Assembly: GCF_014655715.1 (NCBI RefSeq)
Contig: NZ_BNBM01000002.1
Coordinates: forward strand, 682,001-746,000
DNA from: Streptomyces lanatus
GTDB lineage: Bacteria; Actinomycetota; Actinomycetes; Streptomycetales; Streptomycetaceae
Direction: 5' to 3'
DNA: 64,000 nt
Part shown: positions 25,801 through 34,161 of the stretch, piece after piece
Numbering within the stretch: the first letter of the stretch is position 1
Layout of the letters: every line of letters starts with the position of its first letter
Notes under the pieces: model-generated
Databases searched by the model: none
The model's input: only the letters and a program-made list of their open reading frames with translations
Told to the model about the DNA's origin: nothing
Translations under genes and position numbers: made by a program

Positions 25801-26406
25801 TCAGGCCTGCGGGTTGTAGGGAGACTTGGCGCGGGCCTCGTGCAGTGCGGTGCCCCACCAGGCGAGTTCGTCGAGCATCACCTTGAGGGCGCCGTTCGTG
25901 CCCTCGGTGTCGCGGGGGGTGCCGTCCTCACCGAAGGCCTCCCAGTAGAAGGGGAAGGCCAGCCCGTCGCGGATGGTGACGGCGTGCATCTCGGCGAAGA
26001 TCTGGCGCAGTTGCTCGACGGCGCGCAGGCCGCCGCTCTGGGCGCCGTAGGAGACGAAGCCGACCGGCTTGGCCTGCCACTCGGTGAAGTGCCAGTCGAT
26101 GAGCGACTTCAGGGACGCCGGGAAGCTGTGGTTGTACTCGGGTGTCACCACGACGAACGCGTCGGCGGCGGCCAGCTGCGCGGAGAGCGGCAGCATCCGC
26201 ACCGGCCGCACCTCCTCGGTCGCCATGGCGGGCGGCGTCGCGGGCAGGGCGAGCGGCAGGTCCGTCTCGGCGAGGTCGACGACCTCGACGTCGAAAGCGC
26301 CGTGCTCCTTGGCCAGGCCGGCGAACCAGCCGGTCACGACTTCACCGAACCGGCCCTCACGGACCGAGCCGAGTATGACGGCGAGCTTCAGGGTGTTCGT
26401 GGACAT
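25801..26406 (-). CDS. NADPH-dependent FMN reductase family protein
   Basis: The protein has 201 residues with a flavodoxin-like fold. It shows the FMN phosphate-binding loop GSVREGRFG near residues 11-19 and the family motif TPEYNHSFPASLKSLIDW in the middle. Enzymes of this family reduce FMN or quinones with NAD(P)H, often in detoxification. It is divergent from a TetR regulator, and a 23-bp palindrome lies between them, so it is probably the regulator target. The ATG at 26406 has AGGAG upstream. Confidence 0.9.
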   Translation of the reverse strand: MSTNTLKLAVILGSVREGRFGEVVTGWFAGLAKEHGAFDVEVVDLAETDLPLALPATPPAMATEEVRPVRMLPLSAQLAAADAFVVVTPEYNHSFPASLKSLIDWHFTEWQAKPVGFVSYGAQSGGLRAVEQLRQIFAEMHAVTIRDGLAFPFYWEAFGEDGTPRDTEGTNGALKVMLDELAWWGTALHEARAKSPYNPQA

Positions 26407-26464
26407 GCTGAGGTGCTCCTGATCGAGAACGGTGTCGAGGGTGTCGTTCGTGCCGCCGGTAAAG

Positions 26465-26487
26465 TACAACGTGCATTGCACCGTGTA
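26465..26487. promoter_or_regulatory. Palindromic operator between flavin reductase and TetR gene
   Basis: TACAACGTGCA and TGCACCGTGTA form an inverted repeat around one central T, with 9 of 11 pairs matching. The site sits 33 bp before the TetR start and 58 bp before the reductase start, where a TetR dimer would control both promoters. Confidence 0.6.
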
Positions 26488-26520
26488 AAGTGACCGTTGT
26501 AATCGACCAGGAGGTGCCAG

Positions 26521-27180
26521 ATGACCAGTGCGGACAGCGGGCGGGGCAGGCCGCGCAAGGGGTTCCCGGAGAAGCGGCGGGCCATCCTGGACGCATCGCG
26601 GAAGGTGTTCGGCCGGGTCGGCTACCAGGGCGCCAGCATCGACATGATCGCCACCGAGGCGTCGGTGTCGACGCGCACGATCTACAACCACTTCGAGAAC
26701 AAGGAACAGCTGTTCTCCACGGTGCTGATCGAGAGCTCGGAGCAGGTGGCCGCCGCCCACGAGGCGATGGTCGAACGATGTCTCGGCGCCACGTCCAGCG
26801 CGGCCGGTCTGGAGGCCGACCTGGTCGCCCTGGCCGAGGACTGGGTGCGGCCGCGCCCGGAGTTCACCGACCACTTCGCGATCGTCGCCCGCATCAACGC
26901 CGAGGGCGAGAACTTCCCCGGCGACCTCCACGACGCCTGGCAGAAGGCCGGCCCGCTACGGGTGCAGCGCACTCTCGCCGCCCGGATGGCCCGGCTCGCC
27001 GAACTCGGGCTGCTGCACGTCCAGGACTCGGAGCTGGCCGCCCAGCACTTCGTCGTCCTGGTCACCAACACCTGGGGCCGGGGCCGGGCGGGCGTGGACG
27101 CGCTGTCCGACGCCGAGACGCACGAGATCGCGGCGGCCGGCGTCCACGCCTTCCTCCACGGCTACCTCCCCCGCAGCTGA
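26521..27180 (+). CDS. TetR-family transcriptional regulator
   Basis: The protein has 219 residues. The N-terminal helix-turn-helix (about 18-64) reads RRAILDASRKVFGRVGYQ, then a recognition helix with VSTRTIYNHFENKEQLF, typical of TetR. The C-terminal half is a ligand-binding helical domain of the TetR_C type. It is transcribed away from the flavin reductase with the palindrome between, so autorepression and control of the reductase are likely. The GAGGTG Shine-Dalgarno lies just before the ATG. Confidence 0.92.
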   Translation: MTSADSGRGRPRKGFPEKRRAILDASRKVFGRVGYQGASIDMIATEASVSTRTIYNHFENKEQLFSTVLIESSEQVAAAHEAMVERCLGATSSAAGLEADLVALAEDWVRPRPEFTDHFAIVARINAEGENFPGDLHDAWQKAGPLRVQRTLAARMARLAELGLLHVQDSELAAQHFVVLVTNTWGRGRAGVDALSDAETHEIAAAGVHAFLHGYLPRS

Positions 27181-27203
27181 ACTCCCGCCTGCCGTACGGG
27201 AGT
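27181..27203. terminator. Short hairpin between convergent genes
   Basis: ACTCCCG and CGGGAGT form a 7-bp stem with a 9-base loop between the TetR stop and the SDR stop. It has no T tract, so it is only a weak bidirectional terminator candidate. Confidence 0.35.
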
Positions 27204-28018
27204 CACAGATCGGTGCCGCCGCTGACGTCCAGGCACTGCCCCGTGATCCAGCGGGAGTCGTCGGAGGCCAGGAACGCCACCACGTCCGCCACATCGGAAG
27301 GCTCACCGATCCGGCCGAAGGCGGACCGCGCGGCGAGGGCGGCCCGCGCCTCGGGCGTCGTCCTGCGCCGGGCGTTCATGTCCGTCGCGATGAACCCGGG
27401 CCTTACGGAGTTGACGGTGATGCCACGCCCGGCGAGTTCCTTCGCCAGACACAGCGTCATCGTGTCCAGCGCCCCCTTCGACATGGCGTACGCCATCGAC
27501 TCGGGGAAGGCATGGCGTGCGGCCAGCGAGGAGACGTTGATGACACGCCCGCCGTCCCGCAGCCGCGGCAGCGCGCCCTGCACCAGGAAGAACGGCGCCT
27601 TGGCGTTGACGGCGATCATACGGTCGAAGACCTCGGGCGTGGCCTGCCCGATCGGCCCCGAACCGCTGACTCCCGCGTTGTTCACGAGAATGTCGAGCGG
27701 GCACGCGCCCTCGGCCGCCGCGCCCGTCTGCTCCCGCACCCCGGCATCGAAGGCCGCGAAGACGGCATTGACGTCACCAGGCACCCCGAGCTCCGCCCCG
27801 ACCGGGAAGGCCCGACCGCCGTTCTTCCGTATTCCCGCGACGACTTCGAGCGCGGCGGCCTCACTACGGCCGTAGTGCACGCCGACCAGCGCCCCGTCAC
27901 GGGCCAGCCGCTCGGCGATGCCTCGGCCGATCCCGCGGCCGGCCCCGGTGACGAGGGCGATCTTGTCCGTGAGCGCGCGTCCGGTGGCCAAGCCAGTCAT
28001 GCCATTTATGCCAGTCAT
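27203..28018 (-). CDS. Short-chain dehydrogenase/reductase
   Basis: The protein has 271 residues with all classical SDR signatures: TGAGRGIG at 24-31, NNAG at 113-116, the catalytic Ser near 163, and YAMSK giving Tyr177 and Lys181. The C-terminal DVSGGTDL is typical of FabG-like enzymes. The ATG at 28018 forms an ATGA overlap with the epimerase-like gene, which is why it is preferred to the longer reading. The substrate is unknown; coupling suggests both proteins serve one pathway. Confidence 0.9.
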   Translation of the reverse strand: MTGINGMTGLATGRALTDKIALVTGAGRGIGRGIAERLARDGALVGVHYGRSEAAALEVVAGIRKNGGRAFPVGAELGVPGDVNAVFAAFDAGVREQTGAAAEGACPLDILVNNAGVSGSGPIGQATPEVFDRMIAVNAKAPFFLVQGALPRLRDGGRVINVSSLAARHAFPESMAYAMSKGALDTMTLCLAKELAGRGITVNSVRPGFIATDMNARRRTTPEARAALAARSAFGRIGEPSDVADVVAFLASDDSRWITGQCLDVSGGTDL

Positions 28019-28929
28019 GTCATGAACTCCCTGTACCACGGCGCATGTTCGGCCAGGCTCTCCGCAAACCCGGCACCAGGATCGACACCGACCCGCGCCC
28101 AGAAGCCACCGTCCGCGAACCAGTGGTCCACCGCGAGCAGCCCCAGGTGATGGTGCAGCGCACGCGACCGCCCGACGAGCCGCGCCCGCGCCTCACCGAG
28201 ATCGACCCGCCCACCCGCCAGCGGCAGCCCGAACCGCCCGGCCACCGCATCGAGCAGTTCCGAACTGCCCACCGGCTCGGGGTGGTTGACGTGATGCACG
28301 CCCGCCAGCCCAGGGTCGTCCGACAGCCCGGCCGCGACCACCGCACGCCCCAACGCCCGTACGTCGACGACCGATTGCCGGGCCCCGCACCCCTCCACCC
28401 CCGCCGACAACGCGCCCAGCAGCGCCACGAGCCCCGGCACCACCCACCGATCACCGGTCCCGAGCACGAGATGCGGGCGCAGTACGACCCCGCCCGCGTC
28501 CAGCACATGCCGCTCGGCGGCGGCACGGGAACGGCTGGTCGGCGAGGCGGGCGCGGGCACCGATTCCCCCGGGAGCAGGTCGGTGAAGGGCCCCCGGCCG
28601 TACACGGCCGCCGTACTCACGTACACGATGCGCCCCACCCCCGCCCGCGTCGCCTCCGCTACCAGGGCGCGGGTGCCGCGGTCGTTGACGGCCTCGGCGA
28701 GTCGCTCGTCGCCGCCGATGTGGGAGGCGCAGTGCAGGACGACGTCGATGCCGTCGCAGACGCCGCGCAGGGACGCCGGGTCGGTGAGGTCGGCGCGTAC
28801 GACGTCCGCTGCCGGGGACAGTCGCACGGGGTCACGAAGCAGCAGCCGGTGACCGGGTTCCCGCAGCGCCGCGACGACATGCCCACCGATGAAGCCGCTG
28901 CCCCCGGTGACAAGGATGCGTGCCGACAA
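28015..28929 (-). CDS. Extended SDR, NAD-dependent epimerase-like, lacking YxxxK
   Basis: The protein has 304 residues with the nucleotide-binding TGGSGFIG at 8-15 and the epimerase-type strand YVSTAAVYG (103-111). Where the catalytic Tyr-x-x-x-Lys should be, the sequence reads SPTSRSRAAAER, that is Thr131 and Arg135, so ordinary epimerase/dehydrogenase chemistry is doubtful. The start appears to be TTG at 28929 with GAGGGGG upstream. Its stop overlaps the SDR start by 4 bp. It could be a catalytically altered or binding-only member. Confidence 0.82.
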   Translation of the reverse strand: MSARILVTGGSGFIGGHVVAALREPGHRLLLRDPVRLSPAADVVRADLTDPASLRGVCDGIDVVLHCASHIGGDERLAEAVNDRGTRALVAEATRAGVGRIVYVSTAAVYGRGPFTDLLPGESVPAPASPTSRSRAAAERHVLDAGGVVLRPHLVLGTGDRWVVPGLVALLGALSAGVEGCGARQSVVDVRALGRAVVAAGLSDDPGLAGVHHVNHPEPVGSSELLDAVAGRFGLPLAGGRVDLGEARARLVGRSRALHHHLGLLAVDHWFADGGFWARVGVDPGAGFAESLAEHAPWYREFMT

Positions 28930-29040
28930 GCGCGAGTACCCCCTCTCGACCGTCGGGCCGCACGTCGCGGTCCGTGATCACCGTACAGTCGTTCCCGTCG
29001 GTCCTCCCGGCCATGGAAGGCACCACGGAAAGGAACCACC

Positions 29041-30000
29041 GTGCGGCTGCGCTGTGCTGTGCTCGACGACTTCCAGAACGCGGCGGTCCAGGCCGCCGAC
29101 TGGTCGCCGCTCGCGGACGACGTGGAGGTCGTCCCCTTCACCACCCATTTCCCCGACGAGGACGCGCTGGCCGTGGCCCTCGCCGACTTCGACATCGTGG
29201 TCACCCTGCGGGAACGCGTCCCCTTCCCCGCCTCCCTGATCGCCCGTCTCCCCCGGCTGCGGCTGCTGATCGCCTCCGGCATGCGCAACTCGGTGATCGA
29301 CTACGCCGCCGCCGAGGCGCACGGCGTCACCGTCTGCGGCACCGCCAGCTCCTCCACCCCGCCCGTCGAACTCACCTGGGCCCTGCTGCTCGGCCTCGCC
29401 CGCGGCCTGGTCCAGGAGAACAACGCCCTGCGCGCGGGCGGCCCCTGGCAGAACACGGTCGGCGCCGATCTGCACGGCCGCCGTCTGGGCCTGCTGGGCC
29501 TCGGCAAGATCGGCAGCCGTGTCGCCCGGGTCGGCATCGCCTTCGGCATGCACGTCAGCGCCTGGAGCCAGAACCTCACCAAGGAGTACGCCGACGAGGT
29601 GGGCGTCGAACTCGCCGCGTCCAAGGAGGAGTTGCTGGGCGGGAGCGACTTCGTCTCCATCCACCTCGCCCTGAGCGACCGCACCCGGGGCCTGCTCGGC
29701 GCCCCCGAACTGGCCCTGCTCAAGCCCACGGCGTATCTGATCAACACTTCCCGCGCGGCGATCGTCGACCAGGACGCCCTGCTCACCGCCCTGCACGAGG
29801 CCCGTATCGCAGGGGCGGCGGTCGACGTCTTCGACACCGAGCCCCTCCCCGACGACCACCCGATGCGCACGGCCCCCCGCCTCCTCGCCACACCCCACCT
29901 GGGCTATGTCTCCCAGGCCAACTACGCGACGTACTACGGCCAGGCGGTGGAGAACATCCAGGCGTATCTGACGGGCGCACCGGTACGACGGCTGCCCTGA
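29041..30000 (+). CDS. D-2-hydroxyacid dehydrogenase
   Basis: The protein has 319 residues. It shows the NAD-binding GLGKIG at 153-158 and the catalytic trio Arg238 (TSRAA), Glu267 (DTEPLP) and His286 (TPHLGY). The family reduces 2-keto acids to D-2-hydroxy acids or the reverse; the exact substrate cannot be read. The GTG start is preceded by AAAGGAA. It stands alone, divergent from the epimerase-like gene and convergent with melC2, with only 6 bp to the latter's stop. Confidence 0.92.
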   Translation: MRLRCAVLDDFQNAAVQAADWSPLADDVEVVPFTTHFPDEDALAVALADFDIVVTLRERVPFPASLIARLPRLRLLIASGMRNSVIDYAAAEAHGVTVCGTASSSTPPVELTWALLLGLARGLVQENNALRAGGPWQNTVGADLHGRRLGLLGLGKIGSRVARVGIAFGMHVSAWSQNLTKEYADEVGVELAASKEELLGGSDFVSIHLALSDRTRGLLGAPELALLKPTAYLINTSRAAIVDQDALLTALHEARIAGAAVDVFDTEPLPDDHPMRTAPRLLATPHLGYVSQANYATYYGQAVENIQAYLTGAPVRRLP

Positions 30001-30006
30001 GGTCCG

Positions 30007-30867
30007 CTATGCGTACCGGTAGATCTGGGACACGTCCTCCAGATCGTCCGGCGTCATGTCCCACGGCGGCATCCGCTCGTGCCGCGCGACGATCCGCCGG
30101 TACTGGTCGCTGCCCTGCGCGGGCGGCTTGTCCGGCAGGTAGCGGTGATTGCGGTGGCGCTGCTGCCAGCGGGACCACTGCATGTCCACGAAGGCGTGGT
30201 GCAGCCAGAACACGGGGTCGTTGACGGAGGCGCCGCCGAGCATCGAGCCCCCGACCCAGCGGTGCACGCGGTTGTGGTTGCGCCAGGGGTCCCGGCCCCG
30301 GCTCCACCCCTCCAGCCGGTTGCGGAAGCCTTTGGTGACCGTCGAGTTCCACGGGGCGACGTCATAGACGGGGTCGTCCAGCGCCTGCCGCAGATCGGCC
30401 TTGGTGGGCAGGTCGAGCGGGCTGCGGGAGCGGCCCAGGTCCCGGGTGAGGAAGTCGCCGGCGGTGACGTTCGCCCTGATGGTCCAGTTGCCCGTCGCAT
30501 GGGCGAACGGCCCGGTCATCACCCGCCGGTCGCCGGGCCGCCCGTTGCCGCCGAGGAGATCGTCGGTCCAGGGCAGCGCGGTGGCCTTGCGGTCCTTGGT
30601 CCAGTCCCAGTACGGCACCGTCACCGAGTCGTCGACCCGGCGCAGGGCCTCCTCCAGGTCCAGCAGGAACATCCGGTGCCAGGGCAGGAAGGAGGGCGCC
30701 ATGTGCGCGGCGCGCAGGCCCCGTGAGCCGTCGCCGATGAAGTGCGCGATGTGCAGCCGTACGAACTCGTCGTAGACCCCGCGCCGTTTGATCTCCAGCA
30801 GCGCCTCGATGAACCGCCGCCGCTCGGTGCGCGTCAGCTTGCTCACGTTCTTACGCACGTACACCAT
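30007..30867 (-). CDS. melC2: Tyrosinase
   Basis: The protein has 286 residues, the usual size for Streptomyces tyrosinases. The CuA ligands are His39, His55 and His64 (LHIAHF, AAHMAPSF, PWHRMFLLDLE) and the CuB ligands His198, His202 and His224 (NHNRVHRW, FWLHHAFVD). It oxidises L-tyrosine and L-DOPA to dopaquinone, giving melanin. It has no signal peptide; export depends on the MelC1 caddie protein. The ATG has AGGGAGG upstream and lies inside the end of melC1 (17-bp overlap), so translation is coupled. Confidence 0.96.
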   Translation of the reverse strand: MVYVRKNVSKLTRTERRRFIEALLEIKRRGVYDEFVRLHIAHFIGDGSRGLRAAHMAPSFLPWHRMFLLDLEEALRRVDDSVTVPYWDWTKDRKATALPWTDDLLGGNGRPGDRRVMTGPFAHATGNWTIRANVTAGDFLTRDLGRSRSPLDLPTKADLRQALDDPVYDVAPWNSTVTKGFRNRLEGWSRGRDPWRNHNRVHRWVGGSMLGGASVNDPVFWLHHAFVDMQWSRWQQRHRNHRYLPDKPPAQGSDQYRRIVARHERMPPWDMTPDDLEDVSQIYRYA

Positions 30868-31342
30868 GCTCTGCCTCCCTGTGCGGATGCCCGCCGTCGA
30901 ACGGACCAGGGGCCAGGTCGCGCAGCCGCTCGCGGGGCCCGAGTTCGTCGACGGCCGCGCGGGTCGCCTCCAGCGGGGTCCGGTGCCAGCCGTAGTGGTC
31001 GACCATGCTCAGCCAGGTCCCGTCGGCCCGGCGCATCAGATGCAGCGGCCGGCCGTCCACGGTGACGTGCCAGGCGACGTCGAGGGCGCTGAGGCCGTCG
31101 TGGGAAACCGGAACGCCCTGGATGTGGCGGCCCCGATAGGTCTCGTCGAAGGGGCCCTCGACGCCGGCGCCCAGCGGCCGGTCGGCGGACCGCGAGGGCC
31201 GTGAGGCGGTGATCACGGGGGCGAGCGCCACCGCGGACGAGGCCAGCAGCATCCGCGCCGCCTCCCGCCGCGTCCAACTGCCGGACCCGGCGCCCGCGCC
31301 CTGGACCCCGCCCACCGAAACGCCACTCGCGCTGACGGCCAT
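30851..31342 (-). CDS. melC1: Tyrosinase cofactor (caddie) protein
   Basis: The protein has 163 residues. A twin-arginine motif TRREAARMLL followed by a hydrophobic stretch (about 24-45) marks a Tat signal. The family core GPFDETYRGRHIQG and MVDHYGWHRTPLEATRAAVDEL is present. MelC1 transfers copper to apo-tyrosinase and carries it through the Tat system. The ATG at 31342 has GAGGAG upstream, part of which is in an inverted repeat. The gene leads the melC operon. Confidence 0.94.
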   Translation of the reverse strand: MAVSASGVSVGGVQGAGAGSGSWTRREAARMLLASSAVALAPVITASRPSRSADRPLGAGVEGPFDETYRGRHIQGVPVSHDGLSALDVAWHVTVDGRPLHLMRRADGTWLSMVDHYGWHRTPLEATRAAVDELGPRERLRDLAPGPFDGGHPHREAEHGVRA

Positions 31343-31351
31343 CGCTCACTC

Positions 31352-31377
31352 CTCGTACGGTTCGGTGTTCGTACGAG
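31352..31377 (-). promoter_or_regulatory. Inverted repeat reaching the melC1 ribosome-binding site
   Basis: CTCGTACG and CGTACGAG are perfect 8-bp arms with a 10-base loop. On the transcript strand the downstream arm ends GTACGAG and runs into the GAGGAG ribosome-binding site of melC1, so a hairpin could hide it; alternatively it is an operator. Confidence 0.5.
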
Positions 31378-31449
31378 TAGCAGTTCAGAGCGCCGGGCGG
31401 TCACCACCGAAGCGCCGGTACGGCCGTGTCGCCCCGGGTGCAGCAATGG

Positions 31450-32040
31450 TCAGCTTGTCCAGAAGTCCCACCAACGGGTCAGGATCAGCATGCCGACGAC
31501 GCCGATGTGCAGCACCGGGAGCACCCAGGTGAACTCGTCGAGGAAGGACCGCACCGGGGCCGGCGCGGGCAGGAAGCCGACGCGCACGAGGAGGGCCGTG
31601 ACGTACCAGAACAGCGGGATCGTCGCGAGCCAGGCCAGACAGCACCACAGGCACAGGGCGTTGATCCGATACAGCGACTCGAACTGCAGCCAGGAGACGA
31701 ACCCGATCCCGAAGACACAGCCCGCCTCGAAGGTCAGCCAGTACCAGCGCGGGAACTTGACCCCGGTCAGCAGGCTCACCCCGACGCAGAGCACGATGCC
31801 GTAGGCCACCAGGCCGAGCATCGGATTGGGGAACCCGAAGGCCTCGGCCTGGTCGCTCTTCATCACGCTGCCGCAGGACACCACCGGGTTGAGGCTGCAG
31901 CCCGGGACGAAGCCGGGGTCCTCCAGCAGCTTGAACTTGTCGAGGGTGATGACCCAGGACGCCACCAGACCGGCCGCCCCGCAGACCATCAGCAGCAGGG
32001 CGAACGCCCGGCTGCCACCCGCGCGTGCGTCAGTGACCAC
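31450..32040 (-). CDS. Vitamin K epoxide reductase (VKOR) family protein
   Basis: The protein has 196 residues with about five membrane segments. Loop cysteines Cys48 and Cys56 (GCSLNPVVSC) and the membrane CLWC pair (Cys130, Cys133) are the canonical VKOR redox centres, and the conserved Ser/Asn region NPMLGLVAYG is present. In actinobacteria such proteins reoxidise DsbA-like partners with quinone for disulfide formation in exported proteins. The start is GTG. It ends 107 bp upstream of melC1 on the same strand and follows the GH16 gene oppositely spaced by 9 bp. Confidence 0.93.
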   Translation of the reverse strand: MVTDARAGGSRAFALLLMVCGAAGLVASWVITLDKFKLLEDPGFVPGCSLNPVVSCGSVMKSDQAEAFGFPNPMLGLVAYGIVLCVGVSLLTGVKFPRWYWLTFEAGCVFGIGFVSWLQFESLYRINALCLWCCLAWLATIPLFWYVTALLVRVGFLPAPAPVRSFLDEFTWVLPVLHIGVVGMLILTRWWDFWTS

Positions 32041-32049
32041 CGCGCGACC

Positions 32050-32847
32050 TTATCGACGGCCCGAGGCACTTCCGCGGTAGACGCGCACATGGCCGACCTC
32101 GAAGGTGATCGGTTCCGGTCCGCACGGAGCCGGGTGATGCGCGCCGGCGCTCACCGACAGGTTCAGGATCAGATACGCCGACCAGTCGGGTCCGACGCCG
32201 GTGCCGTCGCGGAAGACGCAGCCGCCGTCGACATACCACTCGACACACCGTTCGCCGTAGCGGGTGCCGAGGGTCACCCACCTGCCGGGGGCGACGGCAC
32301 GCTCGTCGGTGAAGTAGCTCGCCGCGTGGTTGACGTGGTTGGACAGCTCCAGCAGATGCGGGTTGTCCGGGTGGTACTCGAAGGTGTCGACCTCGTTGCC
32401 GCCCTCGTCCCAGGTCCACAGGGCGGGCCAGGCCCCCGTCCCGGCGGGCAGCCTGACGCGGGTCTCGATGAGGTCCCCGGTCCGCACCCGGAACTCGTCG
32501 GCGGAGTACTCGGTGGTCAGCAGCCCGGTGTGCCAGGCCTGCATTCCGTTCTCCAGGGTGCGGCCGGCCGGGGTGGCGGTGAAGGTGGCCACACCGTCGG
32601 AGACGGTCACACAGGCGGGGTCGAGCCAGTCGAGCTTGTTGTCGTCCGGGTTGTGGTCGCAGTGGCGGAACGCGCTGGTGCGGTCGCCGACCCATCGGGT
32701 GCCCCAGGCGATCGGGGCGTCGAACTCCTCCGCCCAGACCAGTGATCCGGCCGGGGTCGGGGACGGCGTGAATTTCTCACCGCCGGTGATCATGTCGAGG
32801 AGAGCGCTGAATTTCATATTTCCGATGATGCGAAAGCTTCTGCGCAT
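32050..32847 (-). CDS. Glycoside hydrolase family 16 protein
   Basis: The protein has 265 residues. The GH16 catalytic beta-bulge motif ExDxxE is seen as E152-V-D154-T-F-E157, and the barrel strands around WPALWTWDEGG and FEVGHVRVYR fit the family, which cleaves beta-1,3/1,4-glucans and related polysaccharides. Unusually, the N-terminus MRRSFRIIGNMKFSALL lacks a clear hydrophobic signal core, so the export route is unclear. The ATG at 32847 has AGGAGG ten bases upstream. It is divergent from the secreted 130-residue protein. Confidence 0.87.
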   Translation of the reverse strand: MRRSFRIIGNMKFSALLDMITGGEKFTPSPTPAGSLVWAEEFDAPIAWGTRWVGDRTSAFRHCDHNPDDNKLDWLDPACVTVSDGVATFTATPAGRTLENGMQAWHTGLLTTEYSADEFRVRTGDLIETRVRLPAGTGAWPALWTWDEGGNEVDTFEYHPDNPHLLELSNHVNHAASYFTDERAVAPGRWVTLGTRYGERCVEWYVDGGCVFRDGTGVGPDWSAYLILNLSVSAGAHHPAPCGPEPITFEVGHVRVYRGSASGRR

Positions 32848-32964
32848 TGCATTCTTCCCTCCTCGACTTTCATGCGTATGGAGCAACGCACCGCATTTAC
32901 AGGGTCGATGGGCTGCTATGTTCTCCAACCGTTGGATCAGAGGTACTTTCAAGTGAGGTGAATC

Positions 32965-33357
32965 ATGAAGAAGGCAGTTTTCACCACTGCGGCGTTGGCG
33001 ATCGGTGCGGGTCTTGTGGGCGGTTCCGCCGCTGCGGCGTCGGCGGCGGGCGGCGGTTCGGGGATCAGCCCGATCGGCGGGCTCATGTCCCCGACCAAGG
33101 TGAGCCCGGCGGTCGTGCCAGCCGCGGACGTCGTGTCGAATCTGGCCCGGGACGGCGGTATCGCCAAGGGCAGCGCGTTCGACAAGAAGGGCCCGGGGCA
33201 GCAGATGTCCGGCATCTACCTGGACGGCATGGACCCGGAGGCGGTCAGGAAGCCCACTATTCCGGTGAAGAACCCGGCCGGCAGCGGCAACGTCCAGGTG
33301 CGTCCGCTGAAGGCGCCGACCGCCGCCGGACTCGGCACGCTGCTCCCCAACAAGTGA
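32965..33357 (+). CDS. Small secreted protein, 130 aa
   Basis: The first 28 residues (MKKAVFTTAALAIGAGLVGG...ASAA) form a classical Sec signal peptide. The mature part of about 100 residues is rich in Gly, Pro, Lys and Val, has no Cys and ends GLGTLLPNK. I recognise no family. AAGTGAGGTG precedes the ATG. It is the first of a run of small secreted proteins between 33 and 36.5 kb. Confidence 0.8.
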   Translation: MKKAVFTTAALAIGAGLVGGSAAAASAAGGGSGISPIGGLMSPTKVSPAVVPAADVVSNLARDGGIAKGSAFDKKGPGQQMSGIYLDGMDPEAVRKPTIPVKNPAGSGNVQVRPLKAPTAAGLGTLLPNK

Positions 33358-33739
33358 CGACCCGGCAGCCTTACGCATCGGCCGTACCGGCGTATACCGG
33401 CCCCGGAATTCCGAGTCTCTGATCCGGTTCTCGGCGGCCGGCGACCGTCGGCAGGCCCGGACGCTGGACCGGGACCCGCAGTTCCAGCTCCGCGCACGGC
33501 GGGCCCACGCGCCCACCGGCACCCGTGAACCATCGTCCGGCCCACCGGCCCTCCCCTCGCCGGTGGGCCGGACGCATGTCATCCGGAATCTATTCCACAC
33601 AACCGCCCGGCCATTTCCCCGCGTTGCGCCATCCGAAGGAATCTGCCCGCGTTTGAATGTTTTCGCCGTGACTTATGCGTGCATATACGGGTTTCCTTTT
33701 CGTAAGCGTGCGCAACCGTGAATTCAGGAAGGAACCGAG
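33358..33739. other. Intergenic region of 382 bp before the tandem secreted genes
   Basis: It contains one strong hairpin (33534-33574) and then a relatively AT-rich stretch (33580-33735) that should carry the promoter of the tandem small secreted genes. I see no gene in it. Confidence 0.6.
33534..33574 (+). terminator. Strong stem-loop, 16-bp perfect stem
   Basis: CGTCCGGCCCACCGGC and GCCGGTGGGCCGGACG pair perfectly around a 9-base loop. It lies 177 bp after the 130-residue secreted gene and is the likely end of that transcript; there is no T tract. Confidence 0.6.
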
Positions 33740-34099
33740 TTGCCCAAGAAGTTCGCGGTCATCACGGCCCTCGCCCTCACCACCGTCGTCAGCACCGCCG
33801 GCATCGCCTCCGCAGGGGGCTACGGCAACGGCGGCAACGGCGGCTCCAACGGAGGCGGCAAGACCACGACGGTCAAGGGCGGCGACGGCTTCTCGTCGTC
33901 CCCGGTCGTCGTGAACGCGCCGCAGCAGGGCGTTCTCATCGTCAACGGCACCCTCATCGACGGGCGCTGCCTCGCTCCGTGGTCCAACGGATCCGTGCTC
34001 GGCGGTGTCGCCGCGCCGAACTCGAAGTACGCCTCCTGCAACACGGCCAAGGTCGAGCAGGGACGGGGCGCGCTGCACGAAAGCGGCTTGCTCATGTGA
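33740..34099 (+). CDS. Small secreted protein, tandem paralog 1
   Basis: The product has 119 residues with a TTG start, preceded by AGGAAGGAA. The signal peptide covers about 26 residues (MPKKFAVITALALTT...ASA). A Gly/Asn-rich linker leads to the shared core: TTTVKGG-GFSSSPVVVNAPQQG, a Cys in DGRCLAPWSNG and a Cys in YASCNTAK, ending ESGLLM. The two cysteines are likely to form one disulfide. The family is unknown to me. It is followed by two close copies of itself. Confidence 0.8.
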   Translation: MPKKFAVITALALTTVVSTAGIASAGGYGNGGNGGSNGGGKTTTVKGGDGFSSSPVVVNAPQQGVLIVNGTLIDGRCLAPWSNGSVLGGVAAPNSKYASCNTAKVEQGRGALHESGLLM

Positions 34100-34161
34100 C
34101 CCCTGCTCCGAGCCATTCGCAGCAGGTGAACCCCCAGACGCCACCCGGAAAGGCGCAACTC

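Noticed and set aside
32848..33600. Upstream extension of the GH16 reading frame
   Set aside because: It runs antisense through the 130-residue secreted protein gene and does not add a signal peptide.
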